A DNA stretch of 64,000 nucleotides from positions 1 to 64,000 of the forward strand of contig NW_026515524.1 in NCBI RefSeq assembly GCF_014898815.1. Direction: 5' to 3'. Made by a program: the position numbers and the translations under genes. Every line of letters begins with the position of its first letter. The first letter of the stretch is position 1. The stretch is from Panonychus citri. Lineage: Eukaryota > Arthropoda > Arachnida > Trombidiformes > Tetranychidae. Below, in pieces: positions 15,260 to 28,911 of this stretch. The notes under the pieces are model-generated. The model searched no databases. It saw only the letters and a list, made by a program, of their open reading frames with translations, and was not told where the DNA came from.

Positions 15260-18200
15260 ATTTATTTTTCTATTTCTCTTTTCATGTAAATAGAATTTTG
15301 AAATTTTCATAGTATTAGAATTTTGGATTCAGAAAATTTCGACTCATGAGCTTTGAGCTTCATCATGTTGGCCTTTTGCTCATCATCTGAAATTTAAAAG
15401 ATGATAATCGATAACAAGAAGAAGATATGATTTGAAATTTATTGGTGAAAGAGAAAAAAAAATTTCGAAAATAATGAAAATCTAATAACTTTTATTAGAA
15501 CTCTGAACTTATTGATTGATTGGACTAATTTTCCAATTGTTATTGTTGTATATGTTTTCCAAATAGTAAATGTGATCAAATAGCTCTAATGATAGTTAAT
15601 GGAATAGGAAATAATGAAATGAGAAAATTTTCAAAATTGATTATTAACAAAAAAAATCAAAAAGTTCAAAATGGCCCAGAATTTGGTTCATGGTGAATGG
15701 TCTCACCGATACTATGGAAACTCTGATTCTGAACAATGTTCACATATACTTTTACAAGGTTAGCCATAAAATTGAATTTTCAAATGAATTTAATTTAAAA
15801 AAAATTCAGATGAGATTGAGTTAACATGGTAACCATGATTGAAAGATATGAAAAGAGCTGAGTCTCAATTGAATGATTGGAACATTGAATTTGAACAAAT
15901 TTCTAGACAAGGGAAAGAAAATGATGAAATGAATGATACAATTAAAAGTAAAATCGATGAATAGTAATAATGAGATCCTATTACATAGTCAATTGATGAT
16001 TATCAAAAGAGTATCATGATAAGTAATAAAAAAAATCAAACGAAAATCATTAACTTGAATCACTTCCTTTAGATGTAATCATAATTCACCATGAATTGGA
16101 ATTGTTGAAGAAAATTGAATCTTTTTCACCATGATGATGCTGTAGAAAAGGTATAAAGAAATAGGAAGGAACATGATGATGAACAATTTCTGATTGAGAA
16201 AAGTTTTTTTATTCAGAACAATCTGAAATTATCCATCAACAATGTCACCAAAATGATAATAACAATAATTAGAATGAAATTTTAGTCTCATAATCATGGA
16301 AATGAACGAGAATTATAGTTGGTAAAGTTATACACGATTACGTTGTAACGGTAAATGAAAATTTATTGAGCCATGATGATGATGATCGTCAACATTTTTG
16401 TCACTCAAAGTTATCGTTTTGATGAGAAAATGATGAAAGATGAGAACTCACAGTTGAGTGGACATAATTTCCTCTTGAATGACAATCAACCAAAATTGTG
16501 AGTTAATTAAATTCAATTATCAGCCTCAGAATTATCTTTGTTTTCCCTCATCATCTCTTATCATCACCTTTATCATTTGATTATCTATTGTAACAACTAC
16601 TCAGAATCTTACAGAATCATCCTGCTATTCATGTTAACATTGTTCATAATACATGATACAATCTATTAAATTCTGTATAAGAAAGACAGAGATTCTCTTT
16701 CAGTGTTTCCCATTGAGATTGAATTTCTAAACAATTCTGATTTCTTAATCTGAACAATTCAGAGGTTCTGGTCACCCAAAGGTAAAAAAAGTTCAAAGTA
16801 ATTTGAATAATTATATTATAATGTTGATTTTATCATGAATGATTATCAGCAATTTATTATTATTCAAATTGCTTTTACATATCAATATGAATTATCATAT
16901 ATTTCTTATGTATTATCAGTTGATAAAATATAAGAATTCACATATTGAATATTAAGTAATAGGAAATTTGAAATCTTTCAATTATCATAATTGACAGAAT
17001 TGAATTTACAATTTTCCAATTTACATGAATGTTAAATGTTAATTTCAATTCTCACCTTGAGCAAGATGAAAATGAAATCATCATGGAAGATTAATAATTA
17101 TCTTCATTAACAATACATAATGATGATAATTAGATTATGATGATGAAGATAAAGATGAATATGATATTTAGCATAATCAAATTTGTCCTGTATTTTAATT
17201 GCATCATTATTTTGGTTCAAATGTAATCAAAATTATCAACACTGATAATCAAGATTAAGAGTAAAGCAAATTGAATAATCAACTGATCAAATTTGATTTC
17301 AACATTATCCTGGAAATGGATTATCTTAATATCCGATAATTTCTGATAACGAGTTAGCTTTATGATGATGATGTTTATCTGGAATTGATTCATAGAGACT
17401 GAATTTTCTGGTGTTTTCCTCTCACCAAGACGATTATCCTGTTGATCTCTTGTTCATGATGATCAGACAGGGTGAATGGAGGGTTCAAATGATTACAATT
17501 GAGTGACAATTAATCACATAACGATGATCACGTTTTCATCTATTGTTGTGGATTATGATTAAATTGATGGTGAAAATAAATACCTGATGAACTATTTCAA
17601 CATTAGATTTGATTAGTTTACAATATAAATGAAGTGGAGAAGGAAAAAAGTTGTTGATAATTTTTTGTTTGGGTGAAAAATTTGATTCACAATTTGATCA
17701 GATTGTAATGGAAACAATTAAGTATCATGATTGATTGTTGACAGGGAAAAAGTTATCAACCATAAAAGGGAAGTTGCTGAAAAAAAAACTCAATAACATG
17801 AGTTATCATGGTGACTCTGGAATTGGAAATGGAGAAAAAATCGCTCAATGGTTTCATTCCCTGAGCTAATGTTTTTATCATTGGAACTTTTTTTCTTCTT
17901 CTTCAGGTCTTAAGTTTCATTTTCCTGTTCGAACATTTTTTTTTCTTCATTTTCTCGCTTAATCTATTCTCTGAGTAGCCAAGTTCAGATCAACAACATG
18001 ACTGAACTTTTCGATTGGAAAGAGAAAAAATTATCATCATGTTTATCTGGAACTTCAGCTTTCAGATATATAAATGGTAGAGCGAAAAGTTCCATTTTTC
18101 ATGAGCATGAATAGAATGAGTGAGAATTGAAAGTAAAAGAATTAAATTCTAGTGGAAAAAAAATCGAAAAGAAAATCGAGAAAATTTTCTTCAACTAATC

Positions 18201-21200
18201 CATTTGTGATTTAAGGTAGTTTACGGATTAAGATTGTTGACTTTATGTTTCCTCATTCATAAAGAAGAGGAAGAGGATTAACGTTTTTATGATTGAGTTG
18301 AAGGAAATGAAACGATAAAGATGATGAAATAAAAGTTAAGAAGTTAAGATGAATCAATGGTGAGAAGAGAAAAAAGTTCTGAAACTGAATCCAAGACGAA
18401 ATAGCGAAGTTGAAATGTTAAGAACAATAAAGATAGAGATCAAGAAGAGATAAAGATGAAAAGATGATGATAATGAAGATAAATATTAGAATGCAGAGAT
18501 AATAATGGTCGACAATGAGGATAATGATTATTAGAAAGAGGTTAAAGAATAAGGATCAACTGAAAAGGATTAAGAATATGAACAAGTTGAAATAAAGAAA
18601 AAAAAAGGATTTTCATGATGCCGATTATCTTGAATTGGTTGGAATTATAGTAAAACATTTGATTCGATTCTTGTATATTACTGAGATTCCACTGAGAAGT
18701 TTCCATCTTAATTGAATCAGAATGAACTTCTATCGGCTTCTCTTGAGTTTCGTTAATTGAACTAGTACAATAATCAAATGAGTTCATTTCGAATTTCAAG
18801 TTTCAGATTTTCTTTTCACTTTCAACCCTTTAGAAATAGATAAGTGACTCATGGAGATGATACAAAGAATCAGTATAATCTATTTCAATTGATAAATGAC
18901 AGGAAAATGAGCATTTTACCAGAATTTTTATCAGATGAGTAAAAGCAACTTTTCCATGATACATGATAGAGAATTTGATATTCTAACTTGAATATTTTTC
19001 GCTGGAAAACTAAGATGATGATTGAAAAATGAAGAACAACTTTAACTGTAAATGACAGATGAGATTCGTAAGGTTCAAACAATATAAACAATTTCAATTG
19101 TCAGAATTTTCCACGATTGTTCCTGAAGAGGTTGAGTAAAGAGTTTGAGAAAGAAATAGAATAGAAAAAATTTTCATGATGCTTATGATAATAATCTAAA
19201 TTCAGAGCTTTTTTCCCATATTAATATCATATCGTTAATAGCAAATGATGAGTTTGAAATTGATTCCAAAATTTGAAATGTAAAACATGAATTGAGTTCT
19301 GGTCTTAAATGTTCACTTCCAAAGTTCTTAGTTTGAAATTAATCCAATAAAATTATCTTTCTCTGATGTTTATCCTCCTTCTCATGATTAATATCTTGAA
19401 TGAACCACCGAGTTTCAATATCTCCTCCTAAGAATCATCTTAAAATTGTGGTTATTTTATAATCTTTTGGTTTATTAAATTTGAACCGCATCCATAATCT
19501 TACAGAGAGAAAACTTTTCCCACTCCCACTTTCTGTCATCAGAATATTGTTATTGATATCTTATCATGAGATTTCAGTATCTTCATGATGATGCTGATGA
19601 CAAGGGTCACCTTTTCATTGAATTTTCGAGTTTTCCATTTTCTCTTTCTCTTTCAATTTCAGTTTTCTTTTGTTTGAATCAATATGTAAAAAAGAGATGA
19701 AAAGAAGATCGAAATTGAAAAAAATTCTGAAAATCTCTGGACACCAATTACCCACCCATTGTCATGAACACCCAACGGTTTTCTTGTTTATCTTTTATTA
19801 TCATTAGATTATAAGATGACGATGATGATAATGATGATTTAATAACATTATCATCATGACAACAACAACAACAGAAAAAAATGACAAAAGCATAAGAAAA
19901 AAAAAGTTCATTCATTTGATGTTAATGTTTCCAAGATTAGAGATTTAATCCTGAATCTCTCACCGAATCGCCTCAGAATCAGATGGATATTATTATATAA
20001 TTTTGAAGGGATAAAAATGATAAGATAATAACATTTTTATTATTCTTATTAAAACAGAAATTATTTTCTCCATGTTATCATCACCATGAAATTTCATGTG
20101 TGTGCTCATTGTTGATGTAATAATGTTGGTCCATTATTTATGATATTATTTTTTGTCATTCTTTTTGTCAGTTACAATGTAAAAGAATAGAAAACTTTTT
20201 TATATTTTCTTAACCATTGTTACAATTTCTGAATCATTTGATTTGATGACTGTTGATTGTAAATTGATCTGGTTTTGAGTATTAAAAATGACTCGTGCCA
20301 GTGGATTTACTGATGATGATTAATTGATTGTATTCAGAGTATACGATTTGATTTCAATTTAACAATCAAAATAATAATACAAATATAAATTGAGAATAAA
20401 TAAAATTTGAATGAATCAATAGCCAATACAATCTTTGAACAGTATGTTGTAGATTGAGGGTTTACTATGAATGAAATGTTGGGTGGGGTGGATGATGAAT
20501 GAGTAAGTGAGTGAGTGGTTGGTTGGTTGGTTGATTGTCTGTAAATCGCTTGATTTAATTCACAATCAATGAGATTGTATTGTTCAGGGGAGAAGAGGAA
20601 CAAAAAACAAATTGAAAGTATCTTTAACCTAACAGTCTGTAGGTTTAATTTAGCTTCAAGGTGAATTACAATTGGGATTGAATTTGATATTATTCTGGCT
20701 CCAGGTTGAGTTTATTATCATTATTTTGGACTTGATTGTCCTTCTTGATTGTGTTCAAATTCAAGAAGCAAAAGAAAAAATCTTTCATGATAATATTAAT
20801 TGAGCTGATTAACGTTAATTTAACCATCTAATTTACGGTTTTTTCTTGCTCTTCCATTGATAATAGATTTATCCTCTTTCTGGTCCAATTGAGGGTGGAA
20901 CTTTAATCACAATTAAAGGTTCCAATTTAGGATCAAGTGTAGATGAGATTAAAGACAAAGTCGCCATCGGAGGTATACCATGTACTCCAGTTGAATATAA
21001 TGTATCAGTAAGGTGAGTATTGACCATTGGAGAAAAGTTGAAATGATAAAAAAGTTCTGGATAATCAATTGGCAAACAATTTATATTAATTGTTATTCTT
21101 TTCATTTCATCTTACTATCAAAAAATCTCCTGTATATATATACAGGGTTGTCTGTCGTACTGGACCCTCTCCAACTGGACCTTATTCAGCAAATATTGTT

Positions 21201-21631
21201 GTAGGCAATCGAGCAGGAGTAACTCGAGCAAGTGAAAACTTTGTTTACAAGGTAAGAGGTTATTCATTCATTAAAATGGTAAACAACAATTAACTTAAAT
21301 CATACCATCAGGGTGAATGTGTATTAACCACCATGATAGTGAACAATATATAAATTAACCGTTGAACATTATGTTATGAAATTTAAACAAAAGGATAACC
21401 TTTGGGGAGAGAAAAAAAACTTTTACATGATGTGAGATGGTCAAAAGTTATGATGGTGATTATTTTCCATAGGGATAAATGAGAAGGAGCATCTTCATCA
21501 TTAACTATATTTAGATTGTATTAGATGAAGAAGAAGAAGAAAAAAACTAAAGATAAATTTTCTTTGCTGGTAAAGTAAAAACCCTTGTTGATGATGTTAT
21601 GAAGATGAGGATGATATTTCATTTATCCGCT

Positions 21632-21663
<32 letters not shown>

Positions 21664-22078
21664 TCATCTAATTAGGTCTCATCAAGAGGCACAAATTTGG
21701 TGGAAAAAAGAAAATAATGAAAACTAATTAAATAGTTTTCATGATGATGAAAATTAAACACTGCTAATGGTTTGCCTATTTGAATAGTACACATATGTAT
21801 AAATAATATTAATAATATGTGGTGATGATAATGATGATGAGGATGATAATGATCATCAGGAAAGTGTATTTGAGTTAAAACTATTAATTTTAGTGGATAT
21901 AAAGAGGGATGATGATGATATCATGATGGTGATCATCATCATCATGATGAGAATTATCTTCCGCATCATCAACCTAACAATATGTTAATCTCATTCAAAT
22001 TGAAGATAAACATATTCCCGATATTAAAAGGGATCGTTGTGTCCACTATTGTGTCCACTATTCATGATAATGAAGAGT

Positions 22079-22132
<54 letters not shown>

Positions 22133-23449
22133 CTTCATTGAGAGTAATTAATAATAATAATTATCATGATGATAATTATGAGCTTTAAAAGGCTCAAAGT
22201 TGAACGTAATTTAATTTAACAAAGGGGAAAATGAATGAAAGATGCAAAAAAAATTCATTGACAGTTTTGAAGATTGTGATTATCATGATGAAGATAATCT
22301 TGATTGTTATTATCAACAATCAAGATTCATGCGATTAATATTAAATTATCTGTCTCTTGTTTACACCCATGATTTAAATGATTGATTCAGGAAGAGATTA
22401 CAATTTGTTTTGATAATATACAAAATAATAAATCAGTTGAATGACCTTTTAGATTTAATCATTATATTAGTAAACGGATCATGATTATAATTAGATGAGT
22501 TAATTAGGTAGATTAGATAATTAAATATCCATCTACTTGACATTTTGATTGATTTTAATTTAATCGAGAAAAAAAAGGAAACTGATTATTTTGAGATGAT
22601 TAACAAAAACTTACTTATCACTAAATAAGTAAAACAATCAACGATCACATGGTTTAATTGTCTTGATTAATTTATCATCTATTGTATTAACAGAGTTATA
22701 ATCAAGTGAGATTAACTTATTATGATAAAAACACAGAATCGATTCACTTTTGATTCATGATAATCTCAAGAGATGAACCCAATTTCAATGAGATACCAGA
22801 ATTTGGATTCTGGTTAAATTATCATTGATTGTTGTTATCGGTAATTGTTGATAGTAAATAATAGTAACGATAATTATTATTATTACCAAGATACTAAACA
22901 AAAAGTATAAATGAAAAAAAAAACCAAAATAAAACAAAACTTTTACTGGTCAGTTATTATTTTCTGGTAAAACTGACCAATCAACCGAGGAAAAGGAAAC
23001 TCATTTTTATCAATTATCGTTATTATATATTAACTATCAGGTTTTGTTTTTTTCTATTTAGTTTTTTTTCCTGTTATCAGAATTAAATCATGGTAAGAAT
23101 TAGATTTCTCCTCACATTGATATTACTTGTAATACAACATGAAGTGTATTTCCCATGGTAAACATGGTAAATATATATTGATGTCTATTGTTATTATTGT
23201 GTATTATTGGATCAATTTGGGAATAATAATAAGAAAAGATTAAATTGTGATTAGTTGAATGAAAATGACGATAATGATGATGTAATTGTTTGTAATCTAT
23301 TTTTTTTTCTTCATCTTGATTCATTTAAACCAAACCCTTAAAATATTAATATTATTATCATGATGAATATATTGTATCAGTTGGGAAAAAGAGACGATGG
23401 TGATTAGGTAATTGTGGTTTTAAAAGTTAACTGTTAACAATCAAATTGT

Positions 23450-23488
<39 letters not shown>

Positions 23489-24459
23489 GAAGTTATAATA
23501 ATTATATATTCGAGACTATGATTAGGATGAGAATGATTGAATCAATGGGAGAGAATCAAATCTATGATATTTTGTGTATAGACATTGATTGGGTTGGTTT
23601 GTTAAGATGAAATTAGTAGGTATCCATGATGATGATGATGGTGATGATGATATTGATGGTTAACTGTATTAAATTGGATTGTATGATGATGATGATGATG
23701 ATGATGATGATGGGAGGATGAACATGTGAATCATGAGGATGATGAAGGTTAATTTGGTGAAAGTTGATTAGAGAGAAAGGAAGAAATTTCCAACAAGAAG
23801 AAAGGAAATTTAATTTGAATGAGAATTGAATTTGAAAATGATTATGGTTAAGATGATGTTAGTGATGATGAGGATGAAGATGAGGATGAGGTGGATTTCC
23901 AGAGTGGCGATCAACTTACTTTCTAATGGGTTGGCTATATAATCTTTATACTCAAGTTCAGAGTATATAAGGTCAACCAGAAATCAATTTAATACCAAAT
24001 TATAGTTGAATTGGGAAAAATTTTACTCCATTATCATGATGACCATCACACTATTCAAGTTGATTACAATCAACTTGAATTTCTAATACAATTCAACACT
24101 AATCAGGTTTTTCATTATCATTAAATGAACATTATATTATCTTTATTCTTGATGCTCCCCTGATTTTTTTTTCAATTGTGTTTACTTTTATATACTGAAC
24201 ATGTATTATCAGAATTGGAATGAAAAAAAAAGTTAAGGAAACGAACTTTCAATTAGATGATAACATTAACATTGAATGTTGATAAGATAATTATATCGAT
24301 TGTAAGTTGACCGTTGAACTCTAATGGTCAGTTTAGATTTCACTTCTTCTTACTAATGTATTTCTATGGAGATAATTTTGATGTGAACTTTGTCCTTGTT
24401 TTCCTTTTATATTGTATATAAGTCGATATTTGATCGATCCACAGGGTAACCATTATATT

Positions 24460-24490
<31 letters not shown>

Positions 24491-25242
24491 TTTTTCGATA
24501 AAATTTACACGTGATGTGATAATACAGGTAAATCCATCGAAAGTTAAGCGAGAAACATGATCTCAGGAACACAATTATCTATGAATCATGTTTAAGGTCA
24601 ACTAATCAGATTAATTGCTAATTGACTTGCATTATGTTGGTTAATCCATTTTGTTAATCAAGATGAAAGATTTTCTCTCTTCTTCTTTTTCTTCCTATTA
24701 TTTCATTTTCTTTCATCTTCCTCCTCTTTCTTTAACCTGCAGAAATGTAATACACAGAAGGAGAAGGAGGATAAAGATGAGAAGGGAAGTGAGAGAGAGA
24801 AAGAGAGATGATGATGATGATTATGGGAGTAGCAAAGGTATTCCGATATTCACTAGTGAATATTATTCCTTTTTCTGTGAACAAAGAAAAATCAGAACTT
24901 ACATGGTACATGCTCATTACTTGATTCTATTAACAAGTAACTTTCATTCTAATATCAGCTGGTTACATGTTATTTGTTAAATTCTGTTGTTAATCAGTAG
25001 ATTTTTCGTGATCCTTTTAAATATTCTCTTTCTTTTTGGTTTTTACTTTCTTCTTCTTCTTCTTCTTCTCCTACTTTTTCATTTTCATCTTTTACTCTTT
25101 TTGTGTATTTTCATTATTATCATGATGTTCCCATGAAACGCAAAAACTCAATCAACCTGAAATGAGAAGAAAATTGGATAAGATTAACATGCCAAACCGA
25201 TGGTGTTAATTTGGGAAACTTGAGAATGAAAAAGATGAATAG

Positions 25243-25302
<60 letters not shown>

Positions 25303-28300
25303 AAGCAATATTAGGAAGGAAAAAAGGTAAACAAGGTAAATTGAAGGATAAAGAAAATGTGAATATCCAAGAGTAGGATAAAAATCTTGAGGGAACGTTA
25401 GTTAATCAAGGAAAACTATTCTACATTTAATCCAAGTGATTAAACAGAAATTGTCATTGGTCTTAACAATTTTACCTTCCATTTGACTAATCATAGATTG
25501 TTGTATTTACGAAGCTCAAAAATCTGGTTAAGGAATATAATCAACTAGAAAAAGGGTTAAATACCTTTAATTTGTTCCATCTTTCACCATGTTCATCCTC
25601 AATTATATTCTTCATCCTCTTTGCTTGTGCTCGTCAAAATCAATGGATGGATTAGTGTAAAAGAAAAGTTTCAAAGAGAAATGAAAGGTTGAAGGTGAGG
25701 AAGGGATAAAGATCAATACTGAGAATTACAATTTATCTAAACAACATATGATTAATATTATTACTTAACAAGTAAATGAGCTTTGATCTGATTCCTTTGT
25801 ATTTATTAAGCTTTAGGGTATTCGAAGCTCGTTTTCACTTTAAACTTTTCTAATCTTTTCTTTTTGACTAATGTGCATGTGGCCATTGTTTTCGTTATTG
25901 TAAAAGATTTAAACTTTAAGATACATAATAGTATCATGGAAATGATGATGATGATGATGATGATGATGGATAAAAGGTGAACATGGTGAAAGTGATGAGA
26001 GTTATAATCCGATTGGAGATTTGAAATGGAAGCGGAAAAACTGTCGACTCAAAATAAACAGAAATGTTTGATATTAGGAAATAGAAATGTACGTGAAGAG
26101 TATTATGAATGGAACTGATGATGATGATGATGATTAAGATGATAAAAAGAGGATAATGATGAGGATGAGGAAGAAGAGGAGGAGGAAATGATGGAGGCGA
26201 AAAGATTGAAAATGATGATAAGGATGTAAAGAGTAGGCACAAAATGGGAACAACACACATACACCACATTAGATTATCAAGTGTGAATAATAGATTATGA
26301 TTATTATATCGAAAAGATTTAAGTTATCATCACAATACTTACTTTGGAAAAGTTTTAATTTGATTTTCCATTTGCTATTATGTAACTACAAAAGGCTCAT
26401 GATACTATGGAATCGAAGAGAATAGAATTTATATCAAATTAGAATATAAGATTGTGATTAATAATATGATTAAATGGTGAAGAGAACAAGGGTAATCACC
26501 CATTGTTAATGAGTTAAATTGGTTAACTTTTAAACAATAATTACTGATGAAGATGAAGATGAAGATGATAACTGATTTACGGCGGGAGAACAGGAATTGT
26601 TTATATATTCAAATTTTTCCTCTTCTAATCCTTTGTTAGGATTTGATGAAAGATCTTTGTAAACATTTGATTGTTATTATTATCCAGATTTGAGGATATT
26701 AACGGTTAACTGATTTGGTAACATGTTGATTGTGTTTACCATTTTGTTGTTGTCAATTAAATCCTTTCCTTTTTGATTAATCAGTTAAATTGAGTTTCTA
26801 CTCTTGTTTAATCAAAGTATTAATACATTAATCTTGAAGATGATTGATCTAACTTTTTTTCTTCTTCTTAATTTGGTTAATCTTTAGGCTGTCCAATTAA
26901 TTGATGTTAATCCAAAGTATGGACCTCAATCCGGTGGAACTCACCTTTACCTGGATGGATTTAATTTCAACATTGGAACGAATATTGAGATTTACCTTGA
27001 CAATATTCCTTGTGAGATTAAAAAGTAAGTGATTTGTCTGATTAACTGATTAATTTCAATTCGAAATCACATATTTAATTGTTATTAGATTTTCTCTTCT
27101 CTCGATTTCGACTTTTTTTTCCTTCTCGTCTTCGAAAAAGAGAAATCGATTTTGATTGTTAACTCTAAATGTGATTAGTAAATGAACATTGAAAGGGGAA
27201 AATCAATGAAATCTATTAATTGTTTCTGTTAATTGATTCGTTGATTAGGTTTAATTAGCCTAAATAAATTTGTATCCAATTTCCAACTTGCAATTGATTA
27301 AAGTATATGATACATTCTAATTATTTTACTTAATTGCGATGGATCAATTAATTAGTAGAGGGAATAAGTAAAGCAGAAAGAAAAAAGTTCTCGTTAATTT
27401 GTTCCAATTATATAACTGTAAATGGAAATGTTATCGAATTGAATTAATTGATCAGCTGATTTACCGATTGATTGATTACATGAGAGAAAAATTGATTGTT
27501 TACATTCTCATTTAATCTTTTCTATTATTCTTTTTTTTTGTTCTTCTATCAGGTCAATGATTGCCAATCGTCAGGTCACTTGTAGAACCTCAGCTTCACC
27601 GACTGCCCCTTACAAGGTTCAAAGGTTGACCCTTTTACTTGATGGCTCGAATATCACTTTACCTCGGCCTTATATTTATGGTAAAGATCCGATTATCCAT
27701 TCAATTGGTCCAAACAAGAGCTACATTTCGGGTGGTCGATTGATTTGGGTCAATGGTTATCATTTTTCGTATATTGTTCAACCTCGATTGATAGTTAAAC
27801 ATTTATCAAAGATTATTGGAAGGTCTAATTGTATTCCGGTCAATGATACACTCATCAAATGTCCAACTCCATCAATTAAAGCATATCTTGAATCTTTCTC
27901 TGTCTCTCATGGTGGTGGGTCATCGTCCTCTGGTTCGTCCTCTGACATTGGTCAAGATTCCCCGTTTCACCGTCTTCTTCACCAGTCCACCGAGATCTAC
28001 CTCGATCTGACCATTTACATGCTCGTCCACATCTTCACAATCTTCATCCATCATCCCTGTCAACTTCATCATCTTCCTCTTCTTCATATCTCTCACCTTT
28101 TGAAATATCTTTCGAAATGGATTCAGTTGAAAGTGTGACCAATATTCGAGATCATTTTCCGTCCATAGATTCATCTCTCTATTATCTACCTGATCCAATT
28201 TTTAGATCATTTGAAAATGATGGAGTTAAATTGTACACCGGTGAATCTTTAGTGATCGATGGTGACAATTTAAGATTGGCCGCAATCGAATCAGATGTAA

Positions 28301-28911
28301 ATGTCACCGTTGGTAATCGTCCATGTAATCTAACCTCTCTCACCATGAATCAATTGGTCTGCTCACCGCCAACCGAAGGTTTTACAATAAGCTCTTATAC
28401 CGATCTGTTTGGTCGTTCAACGCAGACCAATTTACCCGCGGTTGTAGTTACAATTGGAAACAATATTCGTAAACAGATTGGATATTTACGCTATGACGGT
28501 AACACGTCATATGAAACACCCTTTATGTTTATCGGTTTAACATCAATCGCCGGTATAATTGTGGTCATTTTTAGCCTCGCCTTATTAACTTTTATACGAA
28601 ATAAATCATCAAACATTAGCAAAGAATCTGTGGACCTGAAACCTCGTACACTTGGTCCAGCCATTGGTCCACATTCACTATCGACAACAATACCTGCTCC
28701 AATTTACTCTGCTCGTCCACCAACATCCCTCTCAACGGCTACAACCATGATCGCTGGGACAAGTTGTTCAACACGAACTCTTAATCGGACAAACGCTGAT
28801 CATATTTACGAATCGATTGATAATCTACCGGCCATTCGTTACTCGTCAAAGGTTAATCTTGATTATACTTATTTCGGTCATCCGGCTTCCAATTATATGC
28901 GACGAGTTTAA
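5595..28911 (+). CDS. Plexin, 3' part of gene, cytoplasmic GAP domain absent
   Basis: Semaphorin receptor of the plexin family; the 5' exons lie outside the window. Exons read from splice sites and frame: 5595-5723, 5817-5917, 6005-6158, 6235-6397, 6830-6926, 7056-7167, 7279-7422, 8080-8172, 8291-8375, 8474-8646, 20867-21012, 21146-21251, 26888-27024, 27553 to about 27911, about 27986-28911. Domain order: end of Sema (5595), PSI 1 (CxxC, NPYCGWC; 5817-6158), PSI 2 (6890-7167), PSI 3 (8474-8646), then IPT domains starting at 20867 (PLSGPIEGG), 26888 (GPQSGG), about 27690 and about 28190, and a membrane span at about 28525-28600. The cytoplasmic tail is only about 100 residues. It has no juxtamembrane coiled coil and no RasGAP similarity, where family members have about 600 residues. 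It contains a YESI motif. The frame changes between 27912 and 27985; a small intron with donor at 27912 and acceptor ending 27985 restores it. Confident as plexin; subtype A or B not resolved. Confidence 0.88.
12440..12606. repeat. Facing (GA)n and (CT)n microsatellites
   Basis: A (GA)10 tract at 12440-12459 is followed about 107 bases later by a (CT)20 tract at 12567-12606. The two are complementary, so the plexin pre-mRNA can form a hairpin here. Confidence 0.9.
15223..15255. repeat. (CT)n microsatellite
   Basis: An uninterrupted dinucleotide run of about 16 units inside the 12.2 kb plexin intron. Confidence 0.95.
22083..22128. repeat. (CT)n microsatellite, about 23 units
   Basis: An uninterrupted CT run in the second large plexin intron, complementary to the GA arrays downstream in the same intron. 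Confidence 0.95.
23451..23487. repeat. (GA)n microsatellite
   Basis: An uninterrupted AG run of about 18 units in the second large plexin intron. Confidence 0.95.
25246..25299. repeat. (GA)n microsatellite, longest in window
   Basis: About 27 uninterrupted GA units, the longest of at least a dozen GA/CT tracts in the window. It lies in the second large plexin intron. Confidence 0.95.

Larger units (their letters stand above)
8647..20866 (+). other. 12.2 kb plexin intron between PSI 3 and first IPT exon
   Basis: Flanked by a strong donor (CTG|GTAAGT) and an acceptor (TAATAG|ATT) that join in phase 0. It is about a hundred times longer than most introns in the window. It is filled with AT-rich sequence, GAT/ATC runs and (CT)n or (GA)n tracts at about 8969, 9572, 9835, 10610, 11180, 12440-12459, 12567-12606 and 15223-15255. 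I see no transposase, no nested gene with believable codon usage, and no RNA gene. A 30-codon frame at 15671-15763 is the only stretch that looks faintly exon-like. Confidence 0.8.
21252..26887 (+). other. 5.6 kb plexin intron between first and second IPT exons
   Basis: Donor AAG|GTAAGA and acceptor CTTTAG|GCT join in phase 0. The intron carries (CT)n at 21632-21657 and 22083-22128, then (GA)n at 23451-23487, 24460-24486 and 25246-25299, and (GAT)n near 23680-23712 and 25943-25968. The pyrimidine tracts come first and the purine tracts second, so they can pair within the transcript. No nested gene was recognised. Confidence 0.8.

Noticed and set aside
15671..15763. 30-codon frame starting MAQNLVHGEWSHRYYGN in the plexin intron, with a donor-like AAG|GTTAG near its end
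   Set aside because: Codon composition is better than its surroundings, but it is too short, no matching exon was found, and it is not plexin-like.
18542..18799. 85-codon minus-strand frame in the plexin intron
   Set aside because: No recognisable motif and AT-driven composition; consistent with chance in AT-rich DNA.
24651..24980. 109-codon frame in the second large plexin intron
   Set aside because: Made of RRRR/KRERE and SSSS repeats from purine tracts; not conserved protein.
25934..26269. 111-codon minus-strand frame
   Set aside because: Overlaps (GAT)n and GGA-rich runs; Ser, Ile and Pro homopolymers only.
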